Shown: positions 29,701 through 40,790 of the stretch, one piece after another
Position numbering within the stretch: position 1 is the stretch's first letter
Layout of the letters: each line of letters starts with the position of its first letter
Source of the DNA: Dromaius novaehollandiae
Taxonomy: Eukaryota; Chordata; Aves; Casuariiformes; Dromaiidae
Direction: 5' to 3'
DNA length: 64,000 nucleotides
Assembly (NCBI RefSeq): GCF_036370855.1
Contig: NC_088132.1
Location: 61,418,841-61,482,840 of the forward strand
Translations under genes and position numbers: made by a program
The notes under the pieces: model-generated
Database searches by the model: none
What the model saw: the letters and a program-made list of their open reading frames with translations, nothing else
What the model was told of the DNA's origin: nothing

Positions 29701-32700
29701 AAAAATTAAAAGTTATAGTAGAGAAACAAAGAAAGAAACATTGAAGGAGTCCCAGAAGTCAAAGCTCTGAGGTGCACTCCAACCCATCAATAAATAGCCA
29801 AGGTCACCAAAGAAACAATAAATTTATTGGAACCAATAATGGCATTAATTTCTTTTACAAAAATGAATCCAGAAAACTGTCCATGGAAGTAGTTGTTTCT
29901 TAGTAGAAGATTATAATAACAAAATTCTTCAAAAAGTATCAAAAAAAAAGATTGGGAGGTATCAGGTTTATAATTCTGATGCCTGTGCTGAGCAAATGAG
30001 TAGATGCCATAATAAAATGTAAAATAAATAGATGCCTGGAAATAATGATATAACTGGGATTTCTAACATGGCTTCTGTAAAGTGAACTGCCTTTCCAGCT
30101 TCTAGGAGTTTTCTGAAGGGGCTAAATGTGGGTGATCAGCTTGATGTATTATAATTGGACCCGCACAGAATGTTTAGCCAAAAATTTTCAAGGAAACTAA
30201 GCATCCCTTGGGTGATGGGAATGATTAAAAAAAAAAGTTAGGGGCAAACGATGAGCTCTTGCAATGGAGGGAGATCACTAGTGGTGCTCCACAGGAGTCT
30301 GTGCTGTGCCTTGGGCTGTTCAAACTCATTAACAAAGTGGGCAAGCAGCAAGGTCACTGAGTTTCTTGATAATACGAAGCTACTCAGGATAGTAAGAACA
30401 AGAGAAGACTGAACAGTTGCAGAAAGACCTGAGTGATGAGTCAGCAAAATGGCAGGTGAAATTTAAAGTAGATAAAAGTAAAATCATGCACGTGTGAAAA
30501 AAGGATCCCACATACAGAACAAAGAGCTCTGAACTGACCATCACCAATCATGAATAGATCCTTGGAGCTGATATGATACTTTCTACACAACTCTCTCAGC
30601 TTAATACTCAACAGTGATTAAAAAAAGCAAATTAGAAGTTAAGATTTGTTAAGGAGGTTAAGATTTATTAAGGAGAAATGAGAACAAAACAGACCATGTT
30701 TACTCAAGTGCATAAATCTATGATTCACCCGCACCTTTAACATATTGTGTAGATCTCAAAAAAGGTATTTTAGAACAGAAAAGGGTTCACAGAAGAGCAA
30801 CAATAATAACCAAAGGTACAGAACAACTTCTGTATGAGGTAAAGTTGAGCAGTCTTTAGCAGGTCAGGCTGGAAAAGAATGGCTTAAGAAGGGATAATGG
30901 CAGAGAGAGATGGACGGGGACGGACTGCTCACTGTCTCTTCCAACAGAAGAATTAGAGATTATCAGAGGCTAGCAACAGCCAGCTTCAGAGCAAAAAAGG
31001 GAGGTACTTCTTCCTGCAACCGGCAGTAAACCCATGGAACTTCTTACAAAAGGATGCTGTAAATGCAAAAAGCATTACATGGGTTCAAGAGCAGACTGAG
31101 TAAGTACTTTGAAGAGAGACCTATTAAGGATTATTAAACAGATGAACCACGTACATCAAGCTGACAGTCCCCTTAGCTGAAAGCAGCTGGAGGCTGGGAG
31201 ACTAGTCAGGGAAACATCATGTTTTCCCTGCTCTTATTCCTTCTTAGGCATCCACTAATGGCCACCATCTGTGACAGCATAATGGTTTAGAGGGACATTC
31301 GGTCTGACCTAGCATTGTCGTTCTTACTTTCTTAGAGAGTTACTGACAAACAATGAGTACACATGATGCTAACCAGGTCTAACATTCTGAAAGTAAATCT
31401 GTTTTGGAAATTGGAAATTGTGTATTAACCTTTTGACAGCAGGAACTGAGCTTAGGTGGGGGTCATCCTTCAGTAGGTCATGACTACTTTTACTTTTTCC
31501 CTTCATGCTCTGTTTAAAAAAAAAAAGAGAAAAAGGTGTTATAAATATCAGTATTTTAGAGAGTGGATGGTGAAAAGAGGTAATGGTAAGAAAAAGATCA
31601 TTTCTTTCTTGCTATTTTCAGCCTAATCATTGAGCATAAACACGTCTAATAGCAGAAGAACAGAGAAAGCATCTTTTTTTCATGTCACTGGTTCCAGAAA
31701 GAGGAGCATCAAGCTGATTCCACGGATTTACATCTCTTTCAGCAATAACAATGCAGTTAGTTCTAAGATGGGGGGAAGGAAATTGGCCTATTACCACAGT
31801 TATTACACATCATAAAGATACCAGATACAGTACATATCTACCTGAGTGAATGAAAAGGTAAGACCTGACTTTCCAATGATGGCATACAGCAACTCAGAAT
31901 TAACACGTACAAAAGTAGTACTTATCACTAGATCGGACATACTGTAGAGGCCTCAGAAAAAAAAAAAATAATAACCTGCAATACATCTTGCAGAAATCAT
32001 CTACAGAGGCAAGAAATCAAATCAATCTAGTAACACACCAGATCATCAGGTATAAAGACACCAGTAAGAAAACATTTCCTGTGCTAATCCAAGAAGTACA
32101 TTGAAATGTTATTACCTCTGTTATGGAAATACTCTGTATTGTGACTCAAAGGTCTCCATTTCAGCTGCAGCTTATATTCCCTTAATAATAATTCTGCAGA
32201 TAATAAAATCACACTCAGACTTATAAGCACCTTCAATTTATTATTATGTGGAAAAAAGACTAACACATTTAGCAATGTGAAAAATTACTTGCTTCAACAA
32301 GCAATTTCTTTGTGCGTTAGAGGTAGACGGAACATATGACAATTGCTGAGTATCTTTGTGAACTGCTTGAGACAAGTATGGACAATTAAAAGAGCAGCGT
32401 GGATACGGAAGGCTTCAGTTTAAATACTAAGCCACAACCAGCAGGGGCCACAAGGCTCTGAGTGTAGTAATAGGTGTTAATGACCCTGAGGAGCTTCACC
32501 CGGGGTCTCCACCCCACAGCCCTCTGGCCATGAGCTCTATTTTAACTCAGGCCTGCAAACCCACTCCTTATCTGAGCTGTTAGAAGTCAACCTGTCTCTA
32601 GCCCTGTTTTGTGAATGGACCCACCTGGACCCACATTGTAGCCTTGTCTCTGTGTCCTGTCTCTGGCCCCATGTCCTGCTGCTCCGGACTGGGTCACCTG

Positions 32701-35700
32701 AACAGATCCTGGGCTTGGTTCATCACTTGCCTCGCCTGGGACTCTATGAACCCTGTTACTGACACCTGGCTCCGCCTGCCACATCCATATCCTGTGGGAC
32801 TGCACCCCATCGGTGAGGGCACTACCTGTGCTGAGATCACCCTTGGCTTATTTTCCCAAGCTAGAGGCCAGCCCTTGCTGCTCCCTGATAGTTAGCTCAA
32901 GTCTTCTCGAGCTCTGAGCCAAACTGTGGACCCTGACCCCATGGCTCCTCCTGAGTGATCATCCTGGCCCTGGTCTCTGATCCCCCCGCAGTGCTAAGCT
33001 CCTGCCCACCCCCAGACTCCTGAGTGAAACTCTGTCCCATCCAACCTCTGGGGCTCCTCAGTGGCAGCCTGACTCCTTACCCAACCTCCTCCTTCCTCCC
33101 AAAACCCACCCAGCCTCCAGGGCTCCTCAGCAGCATATCCAGAGCAAAACAGTGTCTAGAACTATGGAGATACTGACAACCTATTAGAGAAAAACAATCA
33201 GGTTAGGAAAATAATTTTTCATTCTGTTATGAAGAACAAATAGGAATTCTTATAACCAATTGATACGGTTATTTTCCCAGCTACAGCTAGTCTAGAATTT
33301 ATTCAGGACAAATATGAGGATAAGATCTTAAGATCGACTTGGAAGGCAGTATGCTAGTGTTGAAACTGTGTTGGTGTGGGGGATGGAATCAAGAGTCTGC
33401 GCTTAAAGATAAGTTCTGCTTAGGTCATTTAAAACCAAAAAGCAAATATTTAGCATGAAAGGGAAGAACGAAGCAACAGAATGAGATGCAATATTAAAAC
33501 ACAGATGTATGTTGAAAAAAGAAGGGCAATGACACGTTGTTAAGGTAAACAAGTACGGTTAGTCTGAATGGGTAAGCCAAAGCAAGAAACAACATCAGTT
33601 AAAACTACTGTTGTGATAAATCCCTGCTATCACTCTGACTGATGCCATCTCACTGTACCATTATATGTCATCGCATTCACTGCTTTCTTTTCTGTTTTAC
33701 CATAAATCCTTAGGGCTGAGGACCACCTTTCAGTTTATGTTGGTACAGGACGAAGCACAATGCAGTCTGATCGTTAACTGAAGCAGCTAGGTACCTGAAC
33801 CACATATACAAGCTAAAAAGCATACAGCCTTAGTGAAATCATTGGACAGCAGCAGAAATGAGGATGACAACTTGCCAAAGAAATATTTAACCAACCTTAT
33901 TTGAGAGTCAAAGTCAGGTTAGGAAATGTTAGATCAAAGACTATCTAAGCAACCCTAGTTATGTAAACTCAGACAATTCATAACAGTGTAACATTTAATT
34001 ATATGCTAATGCGCTATTTTCCCACACTATCACTGCCTCATTCTGGGCACAGGATAGATATGTAAGAAAATGGGATTAAGGATGCGCTGGCAATGAATAA
34101 TTTGACATATGTCAAATTTCAAATAATTAATGTGACCATCATATCCCATTCTTGTAATTGAGGAGATGAAGGAAAAATAAAGTACACTCCACCTCTATGA
34201 ATTCTAAACAGTAGAAATAGCTCCAAATTATGAAGTGTGAAACATTATGTTTAAGGAAATATAAAAATTATCATGCAGTAACTGAAGTCAATCAAAGTTA
34301 GAGAAGTTAAAAACTTCTGTTTACCTACACATCAAAATAGTAGAACTGTGAAAACTAAAGTAATTCCTAATATTATTGCTCAAAGCTCAGAAACTCATGA
34401 ACAAGAGTAACTTTATAGCTTTTCACAAACATGTAAAAAAAAGTTAATTTTAAGTTGAAAAGAAAAAACGGAAGGATTAAGTATATTACCTGACTAACTC
34501 TATTGACTTCTTCTTCTTCTTCTTCAGCTTCTTCTCCAAAGGAAAGCAGGTTAAAATTTCTTTAAAAGAGAAAACACGTACTTTCTAGCAACTCTTTAAA
34601 CACTATTTTATCAATAATCCAATCCAATAAACTTTAAACATATTATTTTTATATTGTGATTTTTTTCCAGCTAAATGTACCAACTTCAAACTATGACAAG
34701 TCATTTGAAATAAACTATCAGTATCTAGACAGTATTTAGATGTTTCTACCCTCTTCCTGACAATTAGTATAGTTAAGCATCACTTAGAAAGTGTTAAGAG
34801 GGAACTTAGTGAAATCTGCGCTTGATGAACTTCCATGGACTCAACTGCCCGACAGCGCTGCAGAACTCTTTTTTTTTTTTTTTGCTTTTACTTTTCTCAG
34901 TACAGCAACATTCAAGTACAAATACAATTTTTTCAAGATAGGACAGTTAAGAAAGGCATTGAATGCAGACACGTATTCATATAATGTAGTTAAGAGAAAT
35001 AATGATCTTTAAGTTCTTTCAAATTTTTTTTTTTTAACTATGTTGGATACACTTATGCAACAGAACAGACACCATAGATATAGTTTAAATTTCCTATTAC
35101 TTTTCATTACATGTTTATAACTATCAAACTTCATTCACAGGAACTGAACTTTTCCATGTCAAATGCCTGGCTTTTGCTGAATATTTTAGGAGAGAAGAGG
35201 CAGCTAATAAAGTAAGTTCAAAATCTCAAACAACTGATCTATGATCAAGTTATCAGTATCCAGTAAGTTCTGTATCACCTTAGTCACAAAAGAATGATTG
35301 CATATTCCTGCCCACAGGAAAATGGCTTAAGCTACTACATTTTACCTCCCTTTGCAATAAACCATACATAATACAGTTATCATGGCTCAGCTGATGCACA
35401 GTAACTATTTCAGTTACAGTAACTGGATTTTTCTCATCTCTGAAGAGACAGAGAAGGAGGTTGTTTTGCCAATATCAGAGAACATTCTTGTGCACATCTG
35501 GTTAAAGCCTTATGTTTCAAAAGCAGAAACAGAAAATAAGGAAGCTGTAAAATAAGAGTTGAAAGAAAATTAACCACTGCTTATGTTATATTTACTTTGT
35601 GCCTTTTGATTTGGACTTTTTAGCTTCTTCTTCTGGTTTGTCCTTCTTCAGCTTTCTATTTGCTCTTGGAACGATGTCATCAAATGGATTAAACAAAACC

Positions 35701-38186
35701 TATTGAAAATTAATATTTTAGACACATCTTTAACAGGCATCTTGTTGTAATTAAATGATTGAGTATTTTAAATCAGCATATACAAAGACATGTATATTGT
35801 AGATAATTATAGATAAATGTGTGCCAAGTTTTCAAATTAGAACACAGTCGTCTGAAAACTATGAACAAACAAAAAATCTTTAAGTTGCAAATTTCAAAAC
35901 AGAACATACCTACCTCGCTACTTCTTATTTTGTGTGGACTAAGTGGTCTCTCTTCCTTGTCAACTTCTACTTCAGCCAGTCGCAACATGTTATAGATTGT
36001 ATCCCCTGTAACCTGGTATAGAAAATATCCTAAGTGCATAGCATTTTTAAAAGACAACAGGTACAGGGAACAACTTTTTAAAAATTTAACAGTGGAGTTT
36101 AAAAAGTTAGCACAGGTAGCTAAGACTGCACTTTTGAGAGCTTGAGGAAGGGAGAGTGTCAAATTCTTACTGGGAGCTGTGAAAGAGGAAAATAGAAACA
36201 CTGTGGAATGTAGAAATAGTTGATTTATTTCTTTCAAAAACCATGATAGTGGCAAATCCATCTTGTGGCTTTCATTTTCCTGATTCTTCTTGGGTGATTA
36301 TAATTTACAAATGGAATTTTATAAAAATGTTACTATTATTAAACTGATTTATAAGACACAGTCATAAAATTTTAATTAAAGGAAGCACAACACTAAAAAA
36401 TAATTTAAAAGAAAGTCAACAGCAATGCAGATAATTATAGAAATTACCAACAGAAACATTCCTATCAGGCATGGGAAACAAAGAGAATGGAGACAGCCTA
36501 GAAAGTAGTGAAATAAATTTCAAAGGTACACAGCAGAAAAACAACACTAAAACAGCCTTTGAATAAAGAGAAACATATAATTGCTTTTGCCAAACTCAAA
36601 TGTGTAGCCTGTGTGGCAGACCTTTCCAAAGATTGTGTGCTTGTTATTAAGTTCATCTGCACGACCCAACGTAAAGAAAAACTGACTGCCATTATCATGG
36701 GGTCCGGCATTTGCCATAGCAACAAGTCCTCTTCGATTAAATCGCAATCGTGAGTGGAACTCATCCTGCCAAAGAAAAAAGACAAAGGAATATGATTTAG
36801 ACATGTAACTTTATTTTTTTCCACTTCTTTAGCCAATTAGATTTACATCAATATATGCACACACAAAAAATAAGTTATTAATTATTTTTCTGACAGTAAT
36901 AAAACCATTTGTAACTTAATGCCACGATTATATTTAATAGCTGCTGTTCTCAACAGATTTTATTAAAAAAAACTAACCAAACACTGAAGAAAAAATACTG
37001 TATCAATAATATAAAAAACATGATTTAAGAAAAACTGTAACTTCTGTCTTTTCTAAAGATTCTGTTTTTCCAAGCATTGTCTAATTATTAGTGTTATTCA
37101 GTATTTTTGTTAGAATTAACTCTCCCCCCAACATTAAAAAGAAAAGACACTTCTCAAAGCAAGTAACTGCAACGCATACATTTCTTGTAAACCTATCATT
37201 CTTGTTAACCACTACATTTTGGGACAAATCTCAATTCAGGTAAAATAACTGGAAGTTCAGTAACAGACTGCAATAGTTCAATATTGAACAAGTATCATGG
37301 TCCCAAAAAAGTTCTTCCTAGGTAAGACAGAGCAGAACTACTTTCAAGGGAATGTGAATTGATGATTAATATATTAATAGCATGATAGTATCACAATTCT
37401 AAACACTGCAATACTGAATGATATCACTAATTTTAAGCAGTAGTGCTACTACAGTATTGGGAATATTTGTTTTGTGCTCTGCTTAGGTACCAATCCCCTC
37501 CATAAACATTAAGATTACATGCATGAGTCTACTCTAGCAGTAGGAGAGATAGAAGGCCCAGAGACAGGCTATGCAGCTTCATCCACTAGCTAAAGGTCTT
37601 CCCCACCGTGTCTGAAACAAAGCAATCAAGCAGAATAGAATACAGTGTGTGTGTGCGTGTGTGGCTTCGCTCGTGATCTGAGGCTCCTGGGTCAAGAAAT
37701 GAGCTGTGCCAGTATCAATAATTCAAATGAATGCACATACAACATTCAGGGACCTTCGCCAAGACATAAATATACATAAGTAATGTACATTTCTGAGTTT
37801 GCCTTATATAAACACCTACTCTTAACTCTTCCCCCCTTCTTTGTGCAGTTCATGCTAATAAGGTTATATATTTATAATATCACAACAGCTAGATTTAAGA
37901 ACTCTGAATACAAAAATGCATATTCAAAAATACTGAAGCAACATGTTAAAGCAATTAATGTACACAACTAAAGTTACATTTCTTACATGAGTTTTGCTTT
38001 TTTGCAACCTAACTTATTAGGAAGGCCAATTAGTAGGGAATAACCAAAAATTAACACACAAGATAAAGGTATCTACCTTGAAAGGAGCTCCATAGATTGA
38101 ATCTCCACCTGACCCAGTACCAGTGGGATCACCACCTTGCACTATAAAACCAGGCACAACTCTGTGAAATATTGTGTTATTGTAAT

Positions 38187-38226
<40 letters not shown>

Positions 38227-40688
38227 AAGAAAGGAAAATGGATATTAAATATGTTTAAATGGTCTCACATTTACACTTCCATATAGATTAGGCAGAGATA
38301 TCCAGTGACTGGAGATCCAGAAAACAAGTACTGTAACTGGGTTCTGCTCCTTCCACTGTGTTTCCTCCTCTTCCACTGTCTTGCTTGGTGTGACTGTATC
38401 TCATCTATATTATACGACTGATGACACTTATGACAAAAATTGTGGTGTGTCATACACTTCTGCTGCAAAAGGCACTGCACATCACTGATAAGATGATATT
38501 GATAAGTTACTTGCTTTCCAGCTTTCTAGTATTATCATTGTCCCAATATATACCAATTTAAAAGGAGAGCTAAATCTACTACACTTTGTCCCAGCTCACA
38601 TGTATAGTTATCCATACCCATACACCAAATAGTTAGCATCTTCACTGACCAGCATGAAACACAGGTGTCATCACTTTCACCTGCATTGTACTTAAGCTGA
38701 TGATTTTCACAGAGTGAAATACGTGGTACAGTTTCCTCTCTAAGTTACTTTCTCTCTGCTCTATATACATCAGATAAGATCATAAGGAAAACAAAAGGAA
38801 CCAAAATTTAACTCTACTTGATATATATTTGTTTTTTGTTTTTTTAATCTGCAACATGCTGCAAGACAAAGCAAGATCTATAAATGTTACAGCATAGCTA
38901 GGTATCTTCATGGATGGTCATACCCTAGGGAACTTACAAGGGAAATATTCAAATTTATCATAAAAAACCACATGATCCTACACAGCAGTCAGACAAATTC
39001 AGAAAGGATATCCTTTAACCCTGAGGGTAACTCTCAGGACTTGCCAATGGCTGAGTTGTCTTACCTTTGCAAAAAAAATCTCCACATCAAGATTAGATGT
39101 AAGAAACCAACCAAACAAGAAACAGACGTGTTTTGTGCTGGAGGCACAAATCCCAGACTGCTATTTTTCCTGAACAGAAGAGGGCTAAAAGAACTCTTAG
39201 TCACTCCATAAATGCATAAATGGGATAAGGGCAGCAGCTAGAAAACACATAAAGGCAAAAAGTCCTTCATATATTCTTGGTATAGTTCTCCCAATAGAGA
39301 ATTTCTCATTCTGGCACCTGCTATTTCAATGATAAGCATTGCAGAGTTTCAGCCAACACAAAACTACAGTAAAAGATACATTAAAAGCATTTGTGAATAA
39401 ATGGAAAAGTAGCAAGGATAGCAATAAAAAGAGTAGCTTTCCAGAGGATGTCCGAGTTTTGCATCATTTTTATTTCATACATTCATTAAATGAGGAGTTA
39501 TACTTTATAGTGACTTATCAAAAATAAGTCTTTGCCTAAGTCTTTGATGTACATCAAAGACTTTTCAATAAATACTATCTCATCTACTAGATTTGAGAAA
39601 AACATCTTTTTTTTAATACTTTTTTCATTCAAGTTCTTTTTACAAGACCTTGAGGAATATTCTTTTTCTGGATACTATTTAGTATTTTTTACTATTTTAG
39701 TATTTCTGCATTTCATGTAACATAAGGTAAAAGCATAATTATGACTCTATTTTACAAAAAAGGCATAAAGATATCAATATTGTACATGAAATAATTTCAG
39801 CAACTCCAATCCCATTTAGTCATTACCTTCCATACAAAGCTGGATGAAATTTCGACATGCTTTTGGTGCTTCCTTTGACCACAGTTCTATATCAATATCT
39901 CCTGCTGTTGTTCTCAGCAAGACCTATAAAAGCATGGATAAATACATCATTAGTTTCCTTGCAACTTAATCACTGATTAAAGAACATCGCTAGTGAGTTA
40001 AAAAAGAATACTTCTAAATTCATGAGGTTAGTAACAGCAGGAGATACTCTGATGTGCTGGGTAGCAACTGTGAGCCCCACATAGGATTATCAGTAGGCAG
40101 AGTTTTCAACTAATGGTAAGTAAGGTAATGCTTCAAGACTAATGACCGGGTACCAGACACATGACAGACGAATTAGATACTCTTCATCCACATCCACAGT
40201 CAAGCAACACAGAGAAAGAATAATTATGCCTTAAAACTCCAAAGACACATAACTTTATCACAGGTGTAGCACATTAGGTTCAGTGGGACATCACGATAAT
40301 ATTAAGGACCTCAGATTTGGTCACAGAACAGGGGAAACAAGACCTAATGCTTCAAGGACTACTTTGTGTTACATAGCACACGTTGTTCCTTGGGTCAGGT
40401 GATGCCTTTAAGGGCTACAATACATCAAGCACTAATTTTAATCACACCAGCGCCACAGCACTGAAACTATCCCCACACGCACGCAGTGCACACTCTCCTC
40501 ACCCGCCCCCCGAGTACTCCCACAGCCCACCCCGGCCCCTCCGCCCCCCCAGGCGGCCGCAGGCGCCCCCACTGCACCCCCCGCCCTCGGCCGGCTCCCG
40601 GGGGCAGCGGCCGCCGCCCCGCCCCGCCCGGCGCGGCAGGCCTCACCTTGCCGTTGGTGGGAGGCTCCTGGATGTAGATGTTGCTCAT
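26527..40688 (-). CDS. CWC27: CWC27 spliceosome-associated cyclophilin, exons 1-10 (3' end missing)
   Basis: Gene-level entry. Joining minus-strand exons 40688-40647, 39923-39827, 38189-38077, 36765-36622, 36012-35914, 35699-35596, 34559-34490, 31509-31430, 28775-28742 and 26702-26527 gives one open frame of 319 codons plus two bases. All junctions are GT..AG and phase-consistent. The protein opens [14 protein letters not shown] and has a cyclophilin domain at about residues 10-170 ([37 protein letters not shown]). An acidic/lysine-rich low-complexity region follows, including KERIAKKLK. The residue matching the cyclophilin A active-site Trp is Glu (RADELNNKH), as known for CWC27, which is regarded as lacking isomerase activity. 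Family knowledge: a nuclear component of the activated spliceosome that pairs with CWC22. Human CWC27 is about 472 residues, so roughly the last third is absent. Introns 1-9 are 0.2-3.0 kb; intron 10 exceeds 26 kb. Confidence 0.95.
28121..28176. repeat. 22-bp tandem repeat, about 2.5 copies
   Basis: The unit gcatggtaggtgcagtacat plus 'at' is repeated at 28121 and 28143 with one difference, followed by a partial copy at 28165. It lies in CWC27 intron 9. Confidence 0.9.
28742..28775 (-). CDS. CWC27: CWC27 exon 9 (34-nt exon)
   Basis: Short exon: one base completing Ser, then [11 protein letters not shown]. The acceptor is TTTTTCTTCTTCTAG|TGA, with a strong pyrimidine tract; the donor is GAG|GTCAGT. 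Frame is kept with exons 8 and 10. The residues are poorly conserved relative to mammals, so the call rests on splice sites, phase and position. Confidence 0.82.
29680..29697. repeat. A18 homopolymer
   Basis: An uninterrupted run of 18 A followed by AT-rich sequence in CWC27 intron 8. No retrotransposon body was recognised upstream. Confidence 0.85.
30060..31338 (+). mobile_element. Decayed CR1 LINE, RT region to 3' end
   Basis: On the + strand the order and wording match the 3' half of an old CR1/L3-like element. A degenerate reverse transcriptase part includes a broken 'disDTKLL'-like stretch near 30360-30390 and a '[26 protein letters not shown]'-type stretch at 30415-30495. Next come the ggttcacagaagagcaacaa segment (30785) and tggaacttcttacaaaagga (31035). 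The terminal ggtctgacctagcattgtcg with gttcttac (31300-31330) resembles the conserved CR1 tail. Stops and indels throughout show it is dead. It lies in CWC27 intron 8, antisense to the gene. Confidence 0.85.
30638..30675. repeat. 19-bp tandem duplication inside the CR1 copy
   Basis: gttaagatttgttaaggag is followed immediately by the same 19-mer with one G-to-A change, a local duplication after insertion of the element. Confidence 0.85.
31430..31509 (-). CDS. CWC27: CWC27 exon 8
   Basis: 80 nt encoding [20 protein letters not shown] and SVPAVK plus two bases of a Ser codon, near-identical to the human segment. The acceptor is TTTAAACAG|AGC and the donor AAAG|GTTAAT. A CR1 LINE copy in the opposite orientation ends about 95 bp beyond the donor. 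Confidence 0.94.
32430..33160. other. GC-rich, C-skewed block of unknown origin
   Basis: An abrupt island of C- and CT-rich sequence inside AT-rich CWC27 intron 7, with few CpG. It has an internally repeated motif, ggggctcctcag-like, at about 33050 and 33119. Short open frames on both strands look compositional. It resembles part of an old LTR element or satellite but cannot be assigned. Confidence 0.5.
34099..34118. repeat. Perfect 20-bp palindrome
   Basis: aatttgacatatgtcaaatt is exactly self-complementary. It lies in CWC27 intron 7, about 370 bp past the exon 7 donor. Confidence 0.9.
34490..34559 (-). CDS. CWC27: CWC27 exon 7 (acidic stretch)
   Basis: 70 nt completing a Lys codon and encoding [20 protein letters not shown] and VSQ. 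The six-Glu run comes from a (GAA)6 triplet repeat. The acceptor is TTTTAAAG|AAA and the donor [24 protein letters not shown] is a recognisable CWC27 signature. Confidence 0.95.
35596..35699 (-). CDS. CWC27: CWC27 exon 6
   Basis: 104 nt encoding [20 protein letters not shown] and then [14 protein letters not shown], plus two bases of a Lys codon. The acceptor is CAATAG|GTT and the donor CAAA|GTAAAT. It covers the end of the globular domain and the first basic linker, very close to the mammalian protein. Confidence 0.95.
35914..36012 (-). CDS. CWC27: CWC27 exon 5 (end of cyclophilin domain)
   Basis: 99 nt, 33 codons: [20 protein letters not shown] followed by [13 protein letters not shown]. 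The acceptor is CTATACCAG|GTT and the donor GAG|GTAGGT, both phase 0. It closes the cyclophilin fold. Confidence 0.95.
36622..36765 (-). CDS. CWC27: CWC27 exon 4 (cyclophilin core)
   Basis: 144 nt, 48 codons. It encodes [20 protein letters not shown], then [20 protein letters not shown] and NKHTIFGK. The acceptor is TTTGGCAG|GAT. The donor is AAG|GTCTGC, with non-consensus bases at +3 and +4 but G at +5. The Glu in RADEL stands where cyclophilin A has its substrate-contacting Trp. Confidence 0.94.
38077..38189 (-). CDS. CWC27: CWC27 exon 3 (cyclophilin core)
   Basis: 113 nt encoding [20 protein letters not shown] and then [18 protein letters not shown]. It contains the [14 protein letters not shown] motif with the conserved Arg of the cyclophilin active site. 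The donor is AAG|GTAGAT. The acceptor AG directly follows an uninterrupted tract of 33 T (A33 on the + strand, 38192-38224). Confidence 0.95.
38192..38224. repeat. A33 homopolymer (T33 on the CWC27 strand)
   Basis: 33 uninterrupted A on the + strand, followed by gaaagaaagg. On the minus strand it forms the polypyrimidine tract touching the AG acceptor of CWC27 exon 3. Confidence 0.95.
39538..39563. repeat. Perfect 26-bp palindrome
   Basis: The arm aagtctttgatgt is followed with no spacer by its exact complement. A partial direct copy (aagtctttg) lies just upstream at 39525. It sits in CWC27 intron 2, about 260 bp past the exon 2 donor. Confidence 0.92.
39827..39923 (-). CDS. CWC27: CWC27 exon 2 (start of cyclophilin domain)
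   Basis: 97 nt encoding [20 protein letters not shown] followed by [12 protein letters not shown]. The acceptor is TTTATAG|GTC and the donor GAAG|GTAATG. It ends one base into a Glu codon, completed by exon 3. It carries the first beta strands of the cyclophilin fold. Confidence 0.95.
40647..40688 (-). CDS. CWC27: CWC27 exon 1, coding part
   Basis: Fourteen codons, [14 protein letters not shown]. The start ATG sits in a near-perfect Kozak context (GCCACCATGAG). The donor is AAG|GTGAGG, phase 0. The upstream in-frame extension begins with TTG, not ATG, so this is the start. Confidence 0.95.
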
Positions 40689-40766
40689 GGTGGCGCGAGG
40701 GGCGCCCCGGGACCCCGCCAACTGCCCCGGCGCGCCGTGCCGCTACGCTTCGCCTCCAGAGCCGCA

Positions 40767-40790
40767 CTACCGCCGCCAGCCTCCCGCCAT
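40767..40790 (-). other. Possible upstream ORF in CWC27 leader
   Basis: ATG GCG GGA GGC TGG CGG CGG TAG, seven codons, about 100 bp before the CWC27 start. The ATG is embedded in a YY1/TISU-type element. It is relevant only if the CWC27 transcript starts upstream of it. Confidence 0.4.

Noticed and set aside
40467-40721. Longer CWC27 N-terminus starting at 40721
   Set aside because: The codon there is TTG. The ATG at 40688 has a near-perfect Kozak context and matches the family N-terminus.
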